Notes: a model not told the origin generated them from the letters alone. Positions 46,608 through 57,149 are shown, counted from the stretch's first letter. The stretch is DNA of 64,000 bases from Chara braunii (GCA_003427395.1 BFEA01000550.1:224981-288980), one strand, 5' to 3'. Numbers and translations: made by a program.

Positions 46608-47236
46608 ATTTGAACCCGCAACCTCATGCCGCCGGCACGGCATTAGGTTGACGCACTACCACTCACACATTGAGCGCGCGCGCTCCCAAGGGCACGGATG
46701 TACACAGGGCTATATATACAGCTCTAGACTTGGGGAGCCACCTGCAAGGGGTGCCCACTCCTGCTGATAACCCAACAGTACTTCCTGGGTCCCCGTAATG
46801 GTTGAGCGCGTGCCTCCCCTTGGGGTTGTCGAGGCCATGGGGGGGGAGTGGCTCTGGGAGGGGCAGGCTCAGTTGAGAGCGTGCGGGAGGTGTGAGGGGG
46901 TCACCCCTCCCCTAGCAGGAGCTGACGCGTCCCTACGGCACCACTGTGACTGTGGTGCATACAGCCTCCCGATGGTGGAGCTACAGGGAGGTGAAGCCCT
47001 GAGTGGGGGAGGGGGGACCCCTGTCGCTAGCGGCCTGCTAGCGCCAGTCTGGGCCGATACTCCCGGGTGGGTTGCAAGGATCGTGCGTTCACCCTTGAGA
47101 GATCACTAGGTAAGTGGGTGGGCCCGCTGCACCGCCAATAGGGCTGACCCCGGCGCGGGAAGCCCTCTGTCGGACATCCTCCCTGATTCATAATCCCCGA
47201 CACCTCCACAACCCTTTAAAAAAAAAAAAAAAAAAA
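46608..47236 (+). mobile_element. SINE-like retroposon inserted in the left LTR of C
   Basis: Absent from the right repeat (empty site near 58530), so its boundaries are clear. It is flanked by aagtttgatgttg and aagtttgatattg (46595-46607 and 47237-47249), a 13-bp target duplication with one mismatch, and ends in about 20 A. That is the signature of LINE-mediated insertion. Its first 90 bp read on the minus strand as a tRNA-like sequence (GAGTGGTAGTGCG, then GGTTCAAATC as box B), opposite to the A tail. A second box A-like TGGTTGAGCGCG lies on the plus strand near 46800. It encodes no protein. Confidence 0.8.
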
Positions 47237-47481
47237 AAGTTTGATATTGTTGCGATGCTTCGATGTATGTCTGGTGGCGATGAGATATCCATAGGCCATG
47301 TCATTTTGTGAATCAAAAGGAGTTGTGTTGCATATCCGGGAGGAGGATTTTCCACCTCATGACCCCCTAACTGTTTTTTGCTCGAACAAAAATGGCTGAG
47401 AGATTATTGCATGATTGCATGAACCTTCTTTTGCATAATTGATTGGCTGATAGATCGATCCACATCAGACCAACCCCGCGA

Positions 47482-48255
47482 GTCCCCGTGTAAGTGCGAT
47501 CTGACGAGCATGACTTACACACGCACCTATAAAGTCGGCCTGCAACCCCAAATGGACTTAGCATGACTGATCTCGATAGGAATGATGGAATCCCTATATG
47601 CGATACAGGTTGGGACAAATTGAGGTCCCGACGCCCTCCGACTTACGGGGACCGCTGGCTGTGTATGCTTTGTGAATGTCCAAGACGAAACAAGATTGAT
47701 AGCCTGATGAAACTAGCTGCATGGTTGAGCCGGTACGTTGACGGATCACTCCTTGATTATTTGAGCAGTTTTAGGATCTGATCAACTGGCCGGTGCACGC
47801 GCACGTGTGAGACAGTAGTCGTCCGCGGACTTGCCATCTACACTCGTGCCTGCAAAAGCCAGCTACGATCTCGCCCCGTAGGAAGATGTGTGTGCATGAA
47901 TTCGGTTGAACGAGATATGGCGATAGATTCCTCTTTTTGGATCACCGATCGTGAATGCCTGAGGGACCCAGAATATCGAGCGTATTGGGAGAGGGAACAG
48001 ATCCGCCAGCAGCGGATCCGACAATATTGCCACCTACGCAACCCTGGGCACCTTGAGTACCCCTGCGGGACTGAAAATGAGCGAGTGTGCAGGTGTGACT
48101 TCCAACTGGCAATCAGCCGAGACCCGCGAATTTCCGATTATCCCGACAGCCAAAACCAGCAATATCTTCTAACCCCAGGCTTCATTACCATCACCACTGA
48201 CTTCCCTCCCTATTATACCGTCCTTCCCTACCACCGGTTACTCGTGATCCCTTGA
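47482..48255 (+). pseudogene. Reading frame within the left LTR of C, unknown protein
   Basis: One frame stays open from about 47524 to 48255 except for a single TGA at 47779. It includes PPTYGDRWLCMLCECP, LSRYVDGSLLDYLSSFRI, a Cys-rich stretch (RCTRTCETVVVRG, then RACKSQ), DPEYRAYWEREQIRQQRIRQ and TTDFPPYYTVLPYHRLLVIP. The same frame with the same TGA occurs at 58855-59530. The W-x-C-x2-C end (RWLCMLC) resembles the last Cys pair of the PHD finger at 53319. No family is recognised. The shared TGA predates insertion, so either the frame was already dead or it is read through. Confidence 0.4.
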
Positions 48256-48490
48256 GATTCCATAGCCCGGTTCTGGCCCCGTCCGCCGTGCTCAGAGTGT
48301 CGGCAACCCGGCGAGTATCGGCAGGCGAGGGTCACGCAACGAACCCATTCCAGGACAGAGCGACGAGAACCCATCTCGTCTTCGTCGGACCCCGAGACTT
48401 GCGACGGCTGGCAGCGGTACGAGCACTCCCACCGAGACACCCATAGCACCCCACCCTGACCCAAGCCGCACGATCGATCATCGCCCCAAC

Positions 48491-48812
48491 TGTGAGCCAG
48501 AAGACACTTGCACTTCTACCCCTGAAACTTGACACAGGAGATTCCAGTTCCGACCTGGGACTCCACCCCCCCCCACACTTTCCAAAAATCCTTGACACAC
48601 CCCACTTCCGGGCCCCCATCCCACTCCGATCAGGAAGTCGCGTCGGGCGTGAGGTTGGTATCGGAGCCGACACGTAGCGAGCTTACAGGGAAAACGAGTA
48701 GGATAGTCGCTCAGACGATCTGGCGAACAGAGGACGACCTAGATAACGAAACGCGCCGCGCCGCGATCCTATAATACTTAGGAGTCGATCAGCCGGAAGA
48801 CAGGCCGTCAAT
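48491..48812 (+). other. Leader between LTR and gag of element C
   Basis: Starts tgtgagccagaagacac. Frame 48529-48774 is open (Pro/Ser/Thr-rich, then TIWRTEDDLDNETRR) and in phase with the LTR reading frame, so the upstream protein may have extended to about 48774. No clear primer-binding site. Confidence 0.4.
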
Positions 48813-50120
48813 ATGAACGCCAATCAAGCACCCAACGTTAATGTATAGTTGGGCGGGGCACCTGTCCCCGCACCACCCGTCCGAGTTCGTGCATCTGCGG
48901 CCCCCCCTGATTTGTATTTCTTCGACCCTCCACATCACCTAGTCAGGGCATGGCTGGCCACCCTACGGGCTCAACAGTACGATAACGACGAAGCCCGGAT
49001 CAACATCCTCGCCCGACTGAGAGAAGATCATGCGCATCATTAGTTTAGCACCTACACCTGGATTGATCTCCCAACCTTCAAGAGAGACTTCCTACATCGA
49101 TTCGATTACATCCACCCTGAACAAACGTTCTTTATGATCAAAGATGGTGTGTAGAAACCGCTTGAATCCGTTACATAATATCGTAGTAGGTTCTATAGGC
49201 TGTTTGTCAAGTCTGAGAGAGACGAAAAGGTAGGTAAAAACTTGTTTATCGATAGGCTTCGGAGTTTGGCGATGAGGGCAAAATTGCGGAAGCAATTCTC
49301 CCCCATCAACCACACCATGCAGCAGATCATGGACGGAGCCGAGAAGATGGAAAGAAAGTTCGCCGCCAAATTCTTAGAGAGCGAGGATCACGCCAAGGAA
49401 GGAGACTCCTTGAAGCTGGCCCGGGTGAAAGCTGAGCTTGCAGCGCTTAAGAACAAATTTAAAAATATGGGTTTCGTCTCCAGACCTGTCACCTACCTAG
49501 AATAGGTCGCGACCAAAAGGCAGGTACCCGATACAGTCGCAGCAATCGCACCATCGTCTCCCCCGAGCATCCCCGCAAAGCCCAACGAGTCCAACGCAAT
49601 ATTAGAATTAACTCGAACGTTAGTTAATTTGATGCAGGAAAGCAAAAAGGAGCAGCGTGAGCACAACGCACGGATCGAATCGATGATGACGTGAATGCGC
49701 CCCATTACCATTAGGGCAGCCCCAGGAATGCAAGGAGCAGCCCCTGCCCCAACAGTAGGAGGGGCAGCGACCAACACAGGCGTTTGTTACACGTGTCACC
49801 AACCAGGACACATAGCCCGGGATTGCCCCCACCGACCTGCACAACCCAGGATCGGAGCCGCGCCAGTGGCAGCGGCCCCGATCGCTAACGGACCTGGTCG
49901 AGTGGCTACGGTGGTGGAAGAAATGGACAATGGTGTGAATCCATCGGCGGTTACAGAGAAAGCAACAAAACTTATCTCACTCGATCAATACCTGTCACTA
50001 GGATATCCGGGCCTGAGCATGATCGAGGTCATCCAGCCCGCCCCCGACCATAACAAAGTATTGGAATGGAGACCCTTCCCGAGCGAGATGGAAACGGGAG
50101 GACCCGTGTTCGTTACGTGA
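48813..50120 (+). pseudogene. Gag of element C with CCHC zinc knuckle
   Basis: ATG at 48813 opens the frame, with TAGs at 48846 and 49041, more stops near 49153-49180, 49503 and 49692. It can be read through these: PDLYFFDPPHHLVRAWLATL, TWIDLPTFKRDFLHRFDYI, RLRSLAMRAKLRKQF, a charged helix (KMERKFAAKFLESEDHAKEG), then CYTCHQPGHIARDC at 49783-49824. That last motif is a perfect C-x2-C-x4-H-x4-C knuckle for nucleic-acid binding. The C-terminal segment up to 50120 leads in the same frame towards the protease. The unusually high number of TAG/TGA codons fits TGG decay. Confidence 0.75.
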
Positions 50121-50411
50121 GAAATCAACGTTCTGGACGTCGCCCGAGCGTTAGACCACCGTATTCCTCTACCAATCGGACACCTGTTGTCCATCTCCGA
50201 AAAAGCTAATGATCAGATGATACAACATTGCAAGGCGAACCGAAAACGGTTTGCCCTTGCCAGGATGGCATCAGCAAAAGGGAAGGCGCCCACTAAGGAG
50301 CCAAGATATGACATGAGAAGCACTTCAGAGCCTGTTCGAATGGGCCTAATCCAGAAAGACAATCATTTTATACGAATCAGGGCCCTTCCATGAAAGTCCG
50401 CAGAATGTGAC
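50121..50411 (+). pseudogene. Gag-protease linker of element C
   Basis: Same frame as gag and protease, interrupted by stops at 50118 and near 50391. It contains ALDHRIPLPIGHLLSISEKA-like sequence (from about 50148) and a basic segment (KANRKRFALARMASAKGKAP). No motif of known function. Confidence 0.45.
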
Positions 50412-50744
50412 GTGGAAGTTTGGGGAAACCCCTATAGCGCGGTCCTTGATTCCGGAGCCGCGGTCCTGGCCATCTCCTTGCGAGTGGTCGAACCGGCCGG
50501 CAGGCGAAAGGACGTGATCCCACTAGCGGAAGGCGATCATTTCGTCTCCGCTGACGAAGGCAAGATCCGAGTCATAGGAAGGGCGAACGTAGCCTTCCTA
50601 ATCGGTAAGGTCAATGCCTTGGGTGACGTGGTGGTCCTGAACGTGAACACGTACGACGTTCTGGTCGGATTACCCCCCCTCACAGCGTTGCGAGCCACGC
50701 TGGATTTCGAACGACAAGCCGTTATCCTAAACAACACAGGATGA
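50412..50744 (+). CDS. Retroviral-type aspartic protease domain of element C
   Basis: A 110-codon open stretch in the gag frame. VLDSGAAVLAIS carries an intact D-S-G-A active-site loop; VSADEGKIRVIGRANVAFLI and VLVGLPPLTALRATLDF are the expected following strands (usual: DVILGMPWL...). Retropepsins act as dimers and cut the polyprotein. The domain itself is open, but it is cut off by stops from gag and by a frame change from RT, so it is part of a dead polyprotein. The start given is the first codon after the previous stop region, not a real initiator. Confidence 0.75.
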   Translation: MEVWGNPYSAVLDSGAAVLAISLRVVEPAGRRKDVIPLAEGDHFVSADEGKIRVIGRANVAFLIGKVNALGDVVVLNVNTYDVLVGLPPLTALRATLDFERQAVILNNTG

Positions 50745-51690
50745 AAACCATACACCGTCCCGATGCGTCTTACCCTCACGACTGCCCCGACGATCGAGCG
50801 ACAATGACGGGAACCTGGCGCGATTTTGCGAATGATACGATGGGAGAAATCTACAGATGACTCCGACACCGAAGGTAATGAGGCTTCCTTACCAGCGACC
50901 ACCTCCGAAAGTGAGGAGAATAACGACCCGTAGATTCTCGAACTAACACGACGGATAATCCGTTACCCGGTTCGACAGAAAACAGCGAAGACGTTCGTAT
51001 TTAGCAACGAGGCAGCCCGACGAACTCAGACCCTTATCTTAGGTGAACCGTTAGTACAGGTGTCGCGGATGCCCGATTCTTTGGAACCCTCTCGGACCCT
51101 ATACGAGGAAGCTGCCCCATTGCTACCACGATACCTAAGCAAACGATCGTTTTGTGACGTTATGGACATACCTCCCTGATCGTTTCTCACCATGGAAAAG
51201 AAGTGAGATTACTGCGCCTAGGAGCGGAGACACGGGCTTCGGAACCCCCTCGGTACCCCGAAGCCTCGCTGTTCGAAATGTGAATACGAATCGCCGAAAG
51301 GCCGATAGATTCCCGGGATGTCGAGGACGGGATAACCCTTGAAGAACACGTGGCCATCCGAGAGGAGGAAGCTCAGATGGTTGCCACCGTATTCTCATGG
51401 CAGTCGGACAACTCCTTTATCTCCTCCCCGCCTCCACAGGACGCGAAGATGACATGCAAGATTCACGTGACGATCGTTATCCATGGACAACCCTACGAGT
51501 TACACGTGCCACAATACGTACCCGACGAAACACACCGCCTGATTGCGAAAATCCTAAGGGAATATCAGGAAGCGGTTAGTGTAACAAACACAGACATCGG
51601 ACTGTCACTGATCATCCAACACGAGATTCGGACTGGAACCCAATTCACTGCAAACCATATCGATATTCTCTCGCTGAACGGAAAACGGCC
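50745..51690 (+). pseudogene. Protease-RT linker of element C
   Basis: Frames change here. An acidic stretch (DDSDTEGNEASLP, then ESEENNDP) near 50860-50930 is followed by LTRRIIRYPVRQKTAKTFVF. A 140-codon frame at 51350-51769 contains KIHVTIVIHGQPYELHVPQY and HRLIAKILREYQEAVSV. The RT frame takes over at about 51695. No catalytic motif is found. Confidence 0.5.
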
Positions 51691-51694
51691 TTAC

Positions 51695-53172
51695 AGAGGA
51701 TTAGAGAGTTCGAGGCTAACGGATGGATTGAGCCGGCTACGAGACCGTGGTCGTTCCCCGCAGTTCTAGTACCAAAGACGAATGGGTCGGTCCGCATTTG
51801 CATCGATTATCGCAAGCTGAATGATATCATGATTAAAGATGAATACCCCCTTCCCCGGATTGATGATTTGTTGGATGTGATTGGGTGTGCTAACTTCTTC
51901 AGTAAGTTCGATATTCGCCACAGGTTTCATCATATTCTGGTTAAGGAGGAGGATCGGCCTAAGACGGCCTTTATTCTGTTTGAAGGCACGTGGCAGTGGG
52001 TTCGATGCCCGATGGGGATTTGCAACGAGCCGCCTACGTTCCAGCGAGCGATGAATGTGACGTTTCAGAATTTTGTCAATAAGACTCGACTGATTGGGTG
52101 TGATTGGGTATGCTAACTTCTTCAGTAAGTTCGATATTCGCCACAGGTTTCATCATATTCTCGGCCTAAGACGGCCTTTATTCTGTTTGAAGGCACGTGG
52201 CAGTGGGTTCGATGCCCGATGGGGATTTGCAACGAGCCGCCTACGTTTCAGCGAGCGATGAATGTGACGTTTCAGAATTTTGTCAACAAGACTCGACTGA
52301 CGCAGGGGATGATCAATTTTTGCATCATTGTGTACATGGATGACATCCTAGTCTATTCGGAATCCTACCACGGACACGCGCAGCACATCGAGTGGACGCG
52401 GGGAGCTTTGAGGGAAGCCGGATTCAAGATCGTGTTGGAGAAAAGCGAGTTCTTTCTCCCAGAGATTTCGTTCCTGGGCTACGTAGTGACTCGGGGTGGT
52501 TTGTGGCCCGATTTGAGAAAGGTCGAGGGGGTCCGAAACGCCCCGACCCCCACGTCGTTGACGCAGGTTCGAGCCTTCCTCGGACTGGCTTCGTATTATC
52601 GGCGATTTATTAAGGGATTCGCCGCTGCCGCACGACCTTTAACGAACCTGCTACGGAAGGACCATCCCCTCAGTTGGGACGCGGAGTGCGAACGGGCCTT
52701 TGTCATTCTCATGGTGGCCCTGACCCCGACACCTATTTTGATCCACCCGGACCCAGCGAAGCAGTTCATCCTTATTACGGACTGGCAGCCCGAGGCGATC
52801 TCTGCTATCCTAGCACAAAAAGGGAATGACGGATGCGAGCACGTCATCGAGTACGCCTCCCGTACTGTACCAGACGAACGGAGGAATGATTCGGCCCCGC
52901 ACGGAGAATGTTACGCGGTGGTTTGGGGAATCCAGCACTTCCATCCGTATCTGTACGGACAAAAGTTTCTCCTCGTTACGGATCACGAGCCGCTACTGCC
53001 CCTTGAGAGGCTCACAAATTACACGGGCATGATTGGACGGTGGGCGGTGCGGCTACAGGAGTACGATTTCTACATCATCCATCGGAAAACAGAGAGGCAC
53101 GGGGACGAGGACAGGTTTATGCAATTGCATCGTCCAACGCAAGTCGCCAAGGGCGAAGAGATCATCTCGTAG
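51695..53172 (+). pseudogene. Reverse transcriptase and RNase H of element C
   Basis: Starts with GWIEPATRPWSFPAVLVPKT, then VRICIDYRKLNDIMIKDEYP and LPRIDDLL, all standard Ty3/gypsy RT motifs. The next segment is tandemly duplicated (51879-52101, 52102-52308), with two stops inside. The second copy leads into VYMDDILVYS (intact YMDD at about 52333) and the thumb (FLGYVVTRGG). The connection region (FLGLASYYRRFIKGFA) follows, then RNase H with ILITDWQPEA, HGECYAVVWG and LVTDHEPL. The last part is HGDEDRFMQL, a divergent form of H.NADALSR. The frame is otherwise open from 52219 to 53172. Confidence 0.85.
51879..52308 (+). repeat. Tandem duplication inside RT of element C, period 223 bp
   Basis: gattgggtgtgctaacttc at 51879 returns as gattgggtatgctaacttc at 52102, and both run to aagactcgactg. 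The second copy lacks 16 bp (ggttaaggaggaggat region), so the net addition is 207 bp, exactly 69 codons. The frame after the duplication is the same as before it, but two stops lie in the duplicated part. Confidence 0.9.
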
Positions 53173-53861
53173 AAAAACCCGGAACCGACCAGTGGACCCC
53201 GGTACGGACAAGTGTCAGTCCTCCCACGCAACGTGGGATAAGCACGTGGCGATGGGTGACGACGGTAACTCCAACGCTCCTCTCTCTCCCCTCTCGTCTC
53301 TCTTTACGAGACAAATTTTGTTATTTTTGTGAAGCGATCTCGCGGGTCTACTCGGTCCCTATGCATCCTAGTCGGGATGGGTATGCCGAATGGGTAGATT
53401 GTCGGCAGTGTGTGTCAAGAGCCCATGACTCTTGTATCCAATACCGAAGCGGCAATAAGCCTTGGCTGTGCCCCCTGTGTCGGACCGATAAAATCCCGAC
53501 CGAGGCTCGATTCCTCGATGCCACGTCAGAAGGATTAAAAAAGGCCCAAAGTTTCAGAAGGGTTGAGGTATGGACCGACGTCGCTCTGATAGCGACCGTA
53601 GTGGGGACCCCCCTCCAAAACTTCACTAGGGAGGACCAGAGGAGGGCCAACAAAAGGGCTCAGGATTATCGATGGAACGAGGGACGGTTGGAAAAAAGAA
53701 AGACGGGCGGAAGTGGGATTTGGATGACTGTACCGCACCCGTTCATGAGGTATAGCTGGGTTAAGTCAGCCCACAAGTATACCGTAACTCACTTCGCCGT
53801 CAGGTCTGTGTCGCTGATAAGACGCCGATCCAGCCGTCAAGATCGATACTGCCCACAGTAG
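53173..53861 (+). CDS. PHD-like zinc finger followed by integrase zinc domain, element C
   Basis: Open reading frame shifted relative to RNase H. FCYFCEAI (Cys codons 53319, 53328) is followed 23 residues later by WVDCRQCVSRAHDSC (Cys 53400, 53409; His 53424; Cys 53433) and then KPWLCPLCRTDK (Cys 53469, 53478). This is the C4HC3 order of a PHD finger, including the Trp before the last Cys pair. Known PHD fingers read histone H3 tails. Sequence after it (YRWNEGRLEKRKTGG; SWVKSAHKYTVTHFAVRSV) fits the region before integrase with its zinc-binding His pair. The frame ends at 53861 just after the place expected for the Cys pair. A PHD here is not part of the usual Ty3/gypsy plan. Confidence 0.65.
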
Positions 53862-53886
53862 TCGAATGACCTTTTCAAGAGTTAGT

Positions 53887-54864
53887 ATGGACACGACCGA
53901 TATAATGGTGCCCCCTGGACCAAATAACTGCGAATATTCAATTTCATTGGTATTCGTAGATCATTTTTCGAAGTGGATTGAGGCGTATCCATGCCGAACG
54001 CGACAGGCGGCTGAGATCGCGTGATACGTCAACCGTTTTCTCGGGATGCATCAAGACACCGAGGAAATTCTGACGGATAACGGGGCGGAGTTTAGGGGGG
54101 AGGTTTTCAGGAATCTGGTCATACATGGGGTCGCCATTCGTAACACCGCCCCTCACATATGGCAATCGAACGGACTGGTAGAAAACGCGAATTGAGTGAT
54201 TAAAACAGCCCTTCGACGCAATATCGTGGCAAGGGACATGAGGCCTTGGCCCGATATTGTGGATCACATCTTGGCGGTCCACCGAGGAACGCCCCACGAG
54301 TCCACGGGCCTGAGCCCCTTTCAAGTGCGCACCGATAGCTTGGCGTGCATCTCGATATGGAGCCTCCACCATGAATCTGCCCTGGGTCGGTGGCCTACAA
54401 GGACCACGGCTAGGGACAAGGCCAAGCGACACTTGGAATTAATGGAACGGTCCCTCCCTAGGTTGGCCCGGAAACGACAACGGATGACTGAATTGGCCCA
54501 CGGACGACAAGTCCGTAGCTACGAGGCCCAAAACGGGAACGCGGGACCACAGCACCAGTACAAATTAGGGGACATGGTGCAGGTGAGGAAATGTGCTCGC
54601 CAGGGTAAGCTAGCGCCACGATTCTTCGGGCGATTTCGCGTGGTTGAGCTCGGTCCGAACGGGGTGAACACGGTGCGACTGGTGCCCGAAGTCTCAGGTA
54701 GCCGATTGACCCGCCTGATCGTCCGCCACGTGTCCTACCTCCGCCATCTCTTATCTCCTTCTCCCCCTTCCCCAACCGGGTCAATCTCGGAATCCGAGTG
54801 GGAGAGTGACAACCCCCATTCTCCTTCTTCTCCCCACTTGTCTTCTCCCTCCTCATCGCCATGA
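53887..54864 (+). pseudogene. Integrase core and C-terminal domain of element C
   Basis: From MDTTDIMVPPGPNN (first catalytic Asp) the frame reads LVFVDHFSKWIEAYPC, then ILTDNGAEFRGEVFRNLV (second Asp) and SNGLVENAN (Glu), so all three DDE residues are present. Two TGA codons interrupt it (54022 and 54193). From 54196 it is open: PWPDIVDHILAVHRGTPHES, TGLSPFQVRTD, then a basic helix and YKLGDMVQVRKC with LAPRFFGRFRVVELGPNG, the GPY/F-type DNA-binding end. No chromodomain follows; the tail is Ser/Pro-rich with SESEWESDN. It ends at the ATGA overlap at 54861. Confidence 0.8.
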
Positions 54865-55346
54865 GTTTTTCCACGGAGCAGGTTCTTAGTGAACGTATGC
54901 TGGCGCCACGAGGGAACATCTCGACGATCCCGCAAGTCCATCATCCGCGCATCAGCCCGGACGTTCTTAGATTCGCATAGTTCTTCAGCACTGCAGGTGT
55001 GCACGCGGCAACGAAATTTCGCTTTGTGATCCCCAACAGTTGGGCGCAGGTGCTGGCTGAGGCATCGGCTTATCAGCGACTCTCGGCACCGGGAATCAGC
55101 CACATTTCGATAATCGTCTTCTTCAGCGGGGATCTTAGTAAGGTGGATCCCAGAGCACATACGGTCATCCTTACCTCGTTGAGAGAGTGGGGCGAGGAAT
55201 TGGCGCAGGCTTGGAGTCAGTTACTTGCGCGGCGAGGGGAGAACGTCGTCAATACCAACAGTATTGACGCTGGCAGCATCCGCACTCTCCGGCACGAGCC
55301 GGCAGTGGCTCTCCCTGCGCTCGTCCCCTTTTCACGTCCTCAATGA
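54861..55346 (+). pseudogene. Additional reading frame 1 after integrase, element C
   Basis: The ATG overlaps the integrase stop as ATGA (54861-54864), an arrangement that could couple its translation to pol. The frame runs to 55346 with one TAG (54978). It contains EQVLSERMLAPRGNISTIPQ, TKFRFVIPNSWAQVLAEASA, SHISIIVFFSGDLSKVDPRA and LTSLREWGEELAQAWSQLL. The composition looks protein-like, with alternating hydrophobic strands and helices. I do not recognise a family. Its position corresponds to env or other extra ORFs of some retroelements, but no signal peptide or membrane segment is evident. Confidence 0.5.
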
Positions 55347-56674
55347 ACCGCTCCCAATTCTCTACCTTCAGCCTCCTCTCTGTCCTTTCTACTTTCTGGC
55401 AGTCAGCCCTCCATCCCCGCCTCTCTTTCTGCGTACGGCCGCTTACAGTCCTGCTCATCAAGCCGTTGCAGTGGGAAATATGGTGTGAGAATTACTCCAC
55501 CCTTTCTCTGTGTCTAGTCGGGATCGAGCTGACGTGGACTCGAGATAGTGATCACCGCGCCGCGAGTGAGAACGTGGAGCTGCTTATCGTCCAAGCTTGG
55601 AGGACAGAGGTGGAGGGAGACCTTCTCGGATTTGTCTTCGGAACAGTAGACCTAAGACATCGGTAGACGATTGTGTGGGAACTCTTGGTCCCCTTCACGC
55701 AGTTGCTCGACGATCTTCCAACCGACATCGTTTCACAATGCGACGAGAATCCGGCACCTCACGTTCTTTCGCGGAGTTTAACGTCGTACTTGCAATGATC
55801 GGCCTGTCTGGAGGATCGCGAGGGAGGCAGTAGCTACCCATCGCGCGTGGAGTATCTGAATCCCCGGGGGATAATCGATGTTCTTTTCTTTCAGCCCCGA
55901 ACAACGTTGGAGGAGGAAGCGGTAGAGGAGGAAGCGGCAGAGGAGGACGAGGAGGAAGAACCTTCCGAAGAAGAGGAAAGCTACAGCGAGTATAGCGAGC
56001 AAGGGCCAGGGGCGGTGAGCGAAGAAGAAGAAGAAGAAGAGGAATCCGAGTGGGAAAGTTTGAGAGGAGAGGCCGACCAGGCGGAAGTCCAAGAAGAGGA
56101 TCCCGCTGCAGCCTCGCGAAGGAGAGAAGAGATAGCATCAGGAAGCGGTCGTTGGAGCATTCAAGCGGCACAAATTTGCCAATCCCGGACAACCCAACCA
56201 GAGATCCCGACCCGCCCGCGATCGAAGATGAGCTCCCTCCTGCAGAGACTTCGAGCACGCCAGCGGGGAGGCGATTAAACTGCTCCCCCTCCCCTTCCCC
56301 CCGTCCCTCAGTTCGAACACGTAGCGATGCGGGGCATCGGGCTACGTCCCCGGTCGTTATCCCGTCGTCCCCTTGACTTTCTGACCCTCCGACAGATCGA
56401 TACCCTGCTCTCCTTCCCTCGCAACCCCTTCCCAACTTCCACCTTCCATCACTTCTACACCACTCGCCTCGTTGTCACGGTGTATCCGCACCCCACCACG
56501 AGATGCGCCTCCTCCTCTTTCTCCCTCCACGTTCTTCTCTTCAGTGTCGCATGGCGGGGACACAACATGGTCGAAGTCTACTGCACGATCACGGTAACTA
56601 TCCCCGCGTGCGCGGACTATGATCGGTTCCGCACGGCCTTGCTCCGCACCTTCCCAACCCTTTATCCCGACTAA
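55343..56674 (+). pseudogene. Additional reading frame 2 after integrase, element C; acidic protein
   Basis: One reading frame runs through 55343-56674 with stops at 55664 (TAG), about 55793 (TGA) and 56276 (TAA). Parts read: PLQWEIWCENYSTLSLCLVG, VELLIVQAWRTEVEGDLLGF, TIVWELLVPFTQLLDDLPTD. Then comes a strongly acidic block (55900-56060: EEEAVEEEAAEEDEEEEPSE and SEEEEEEEESEWES), an Arg-rich end, and VEVYCTITVTIPACADYDRF near 56570. It overlaps frame 1 by 4 bp (ATGA again, 55343-55346). No known domain. An acidic, probably disordered protein; role unknown. Confidence 0.45.
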
Positions 56675-57149
56675 CTCGCTTCTCTCCCCCATAGCGGTCG
56701 TCGATTCCCCCGCATACATCGCATTGTCAGATATCAAGAGCTGTCGGAGATGGTAGCAGGAATGAAGAACTTCTTACCTCCATTCCCAAGTGACCTTCCC
56801 CCTCGCCATCCTCCCATGTACCGACTCCCTTATCCTCTCCCTGCGGGTCATTAGCGCACCATCACATATGATGACGTGTCAACAGGATGATCTCATATCC
56901 TACGGTAATGACACGTGCAAATTGGCGAGATCCCCCACCACCTTCTCCGTTCGTGGTCAGATTGCCCTTCCCGGGAACTTGTAGGATAAAGCCCGCGTAT
57001 GCCACGTTGGATGACTTCCACACTCTTATCGCACGGTAAGTGGCACGTAGAGAGCTCCGCGTCGTCGATCGATTACAGAGATCGGCGGGTGTCGCAACAT
57101 CGAGCAAGGAGGAGCTTGGTCAAGATTGGAATCCCCTGGGCGTCACATA
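56675..57149 (+). other. 3' untranslated part of element C before the right LTR
   Basis: No frame or motif stands out. A polypurine tract directly before TGTGAC is not obvious; the closest purine-rich run is gagcaaggaggagc (57103-57116), more than 30 bp upstream. Confidence 0.4.

Larger units (their letters stand above)
45235..48490 (+). repeat. Left long terminal repeat of element C
   Basis: Starts TGTGACGAACC and ends near gatcatcgccccaac. It aligns along its whole length with 57150-59765 except for one insertion (46608-47236 plus target duplication). A primer-binding site is not recognised after 48490 (the next bases are tgtgagccag). About 2.6 kb is long for an LTR but within the range known in plants. 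If part of it is really leader duplicated on both sides, the true LTR would be shorter. Confidence 0.75.

Noticed and set aside
53344-53653. Minus-strand frames opposite the PHD finger
   Set aside because: Shadow of the plus-strand coding sequence; no motif.
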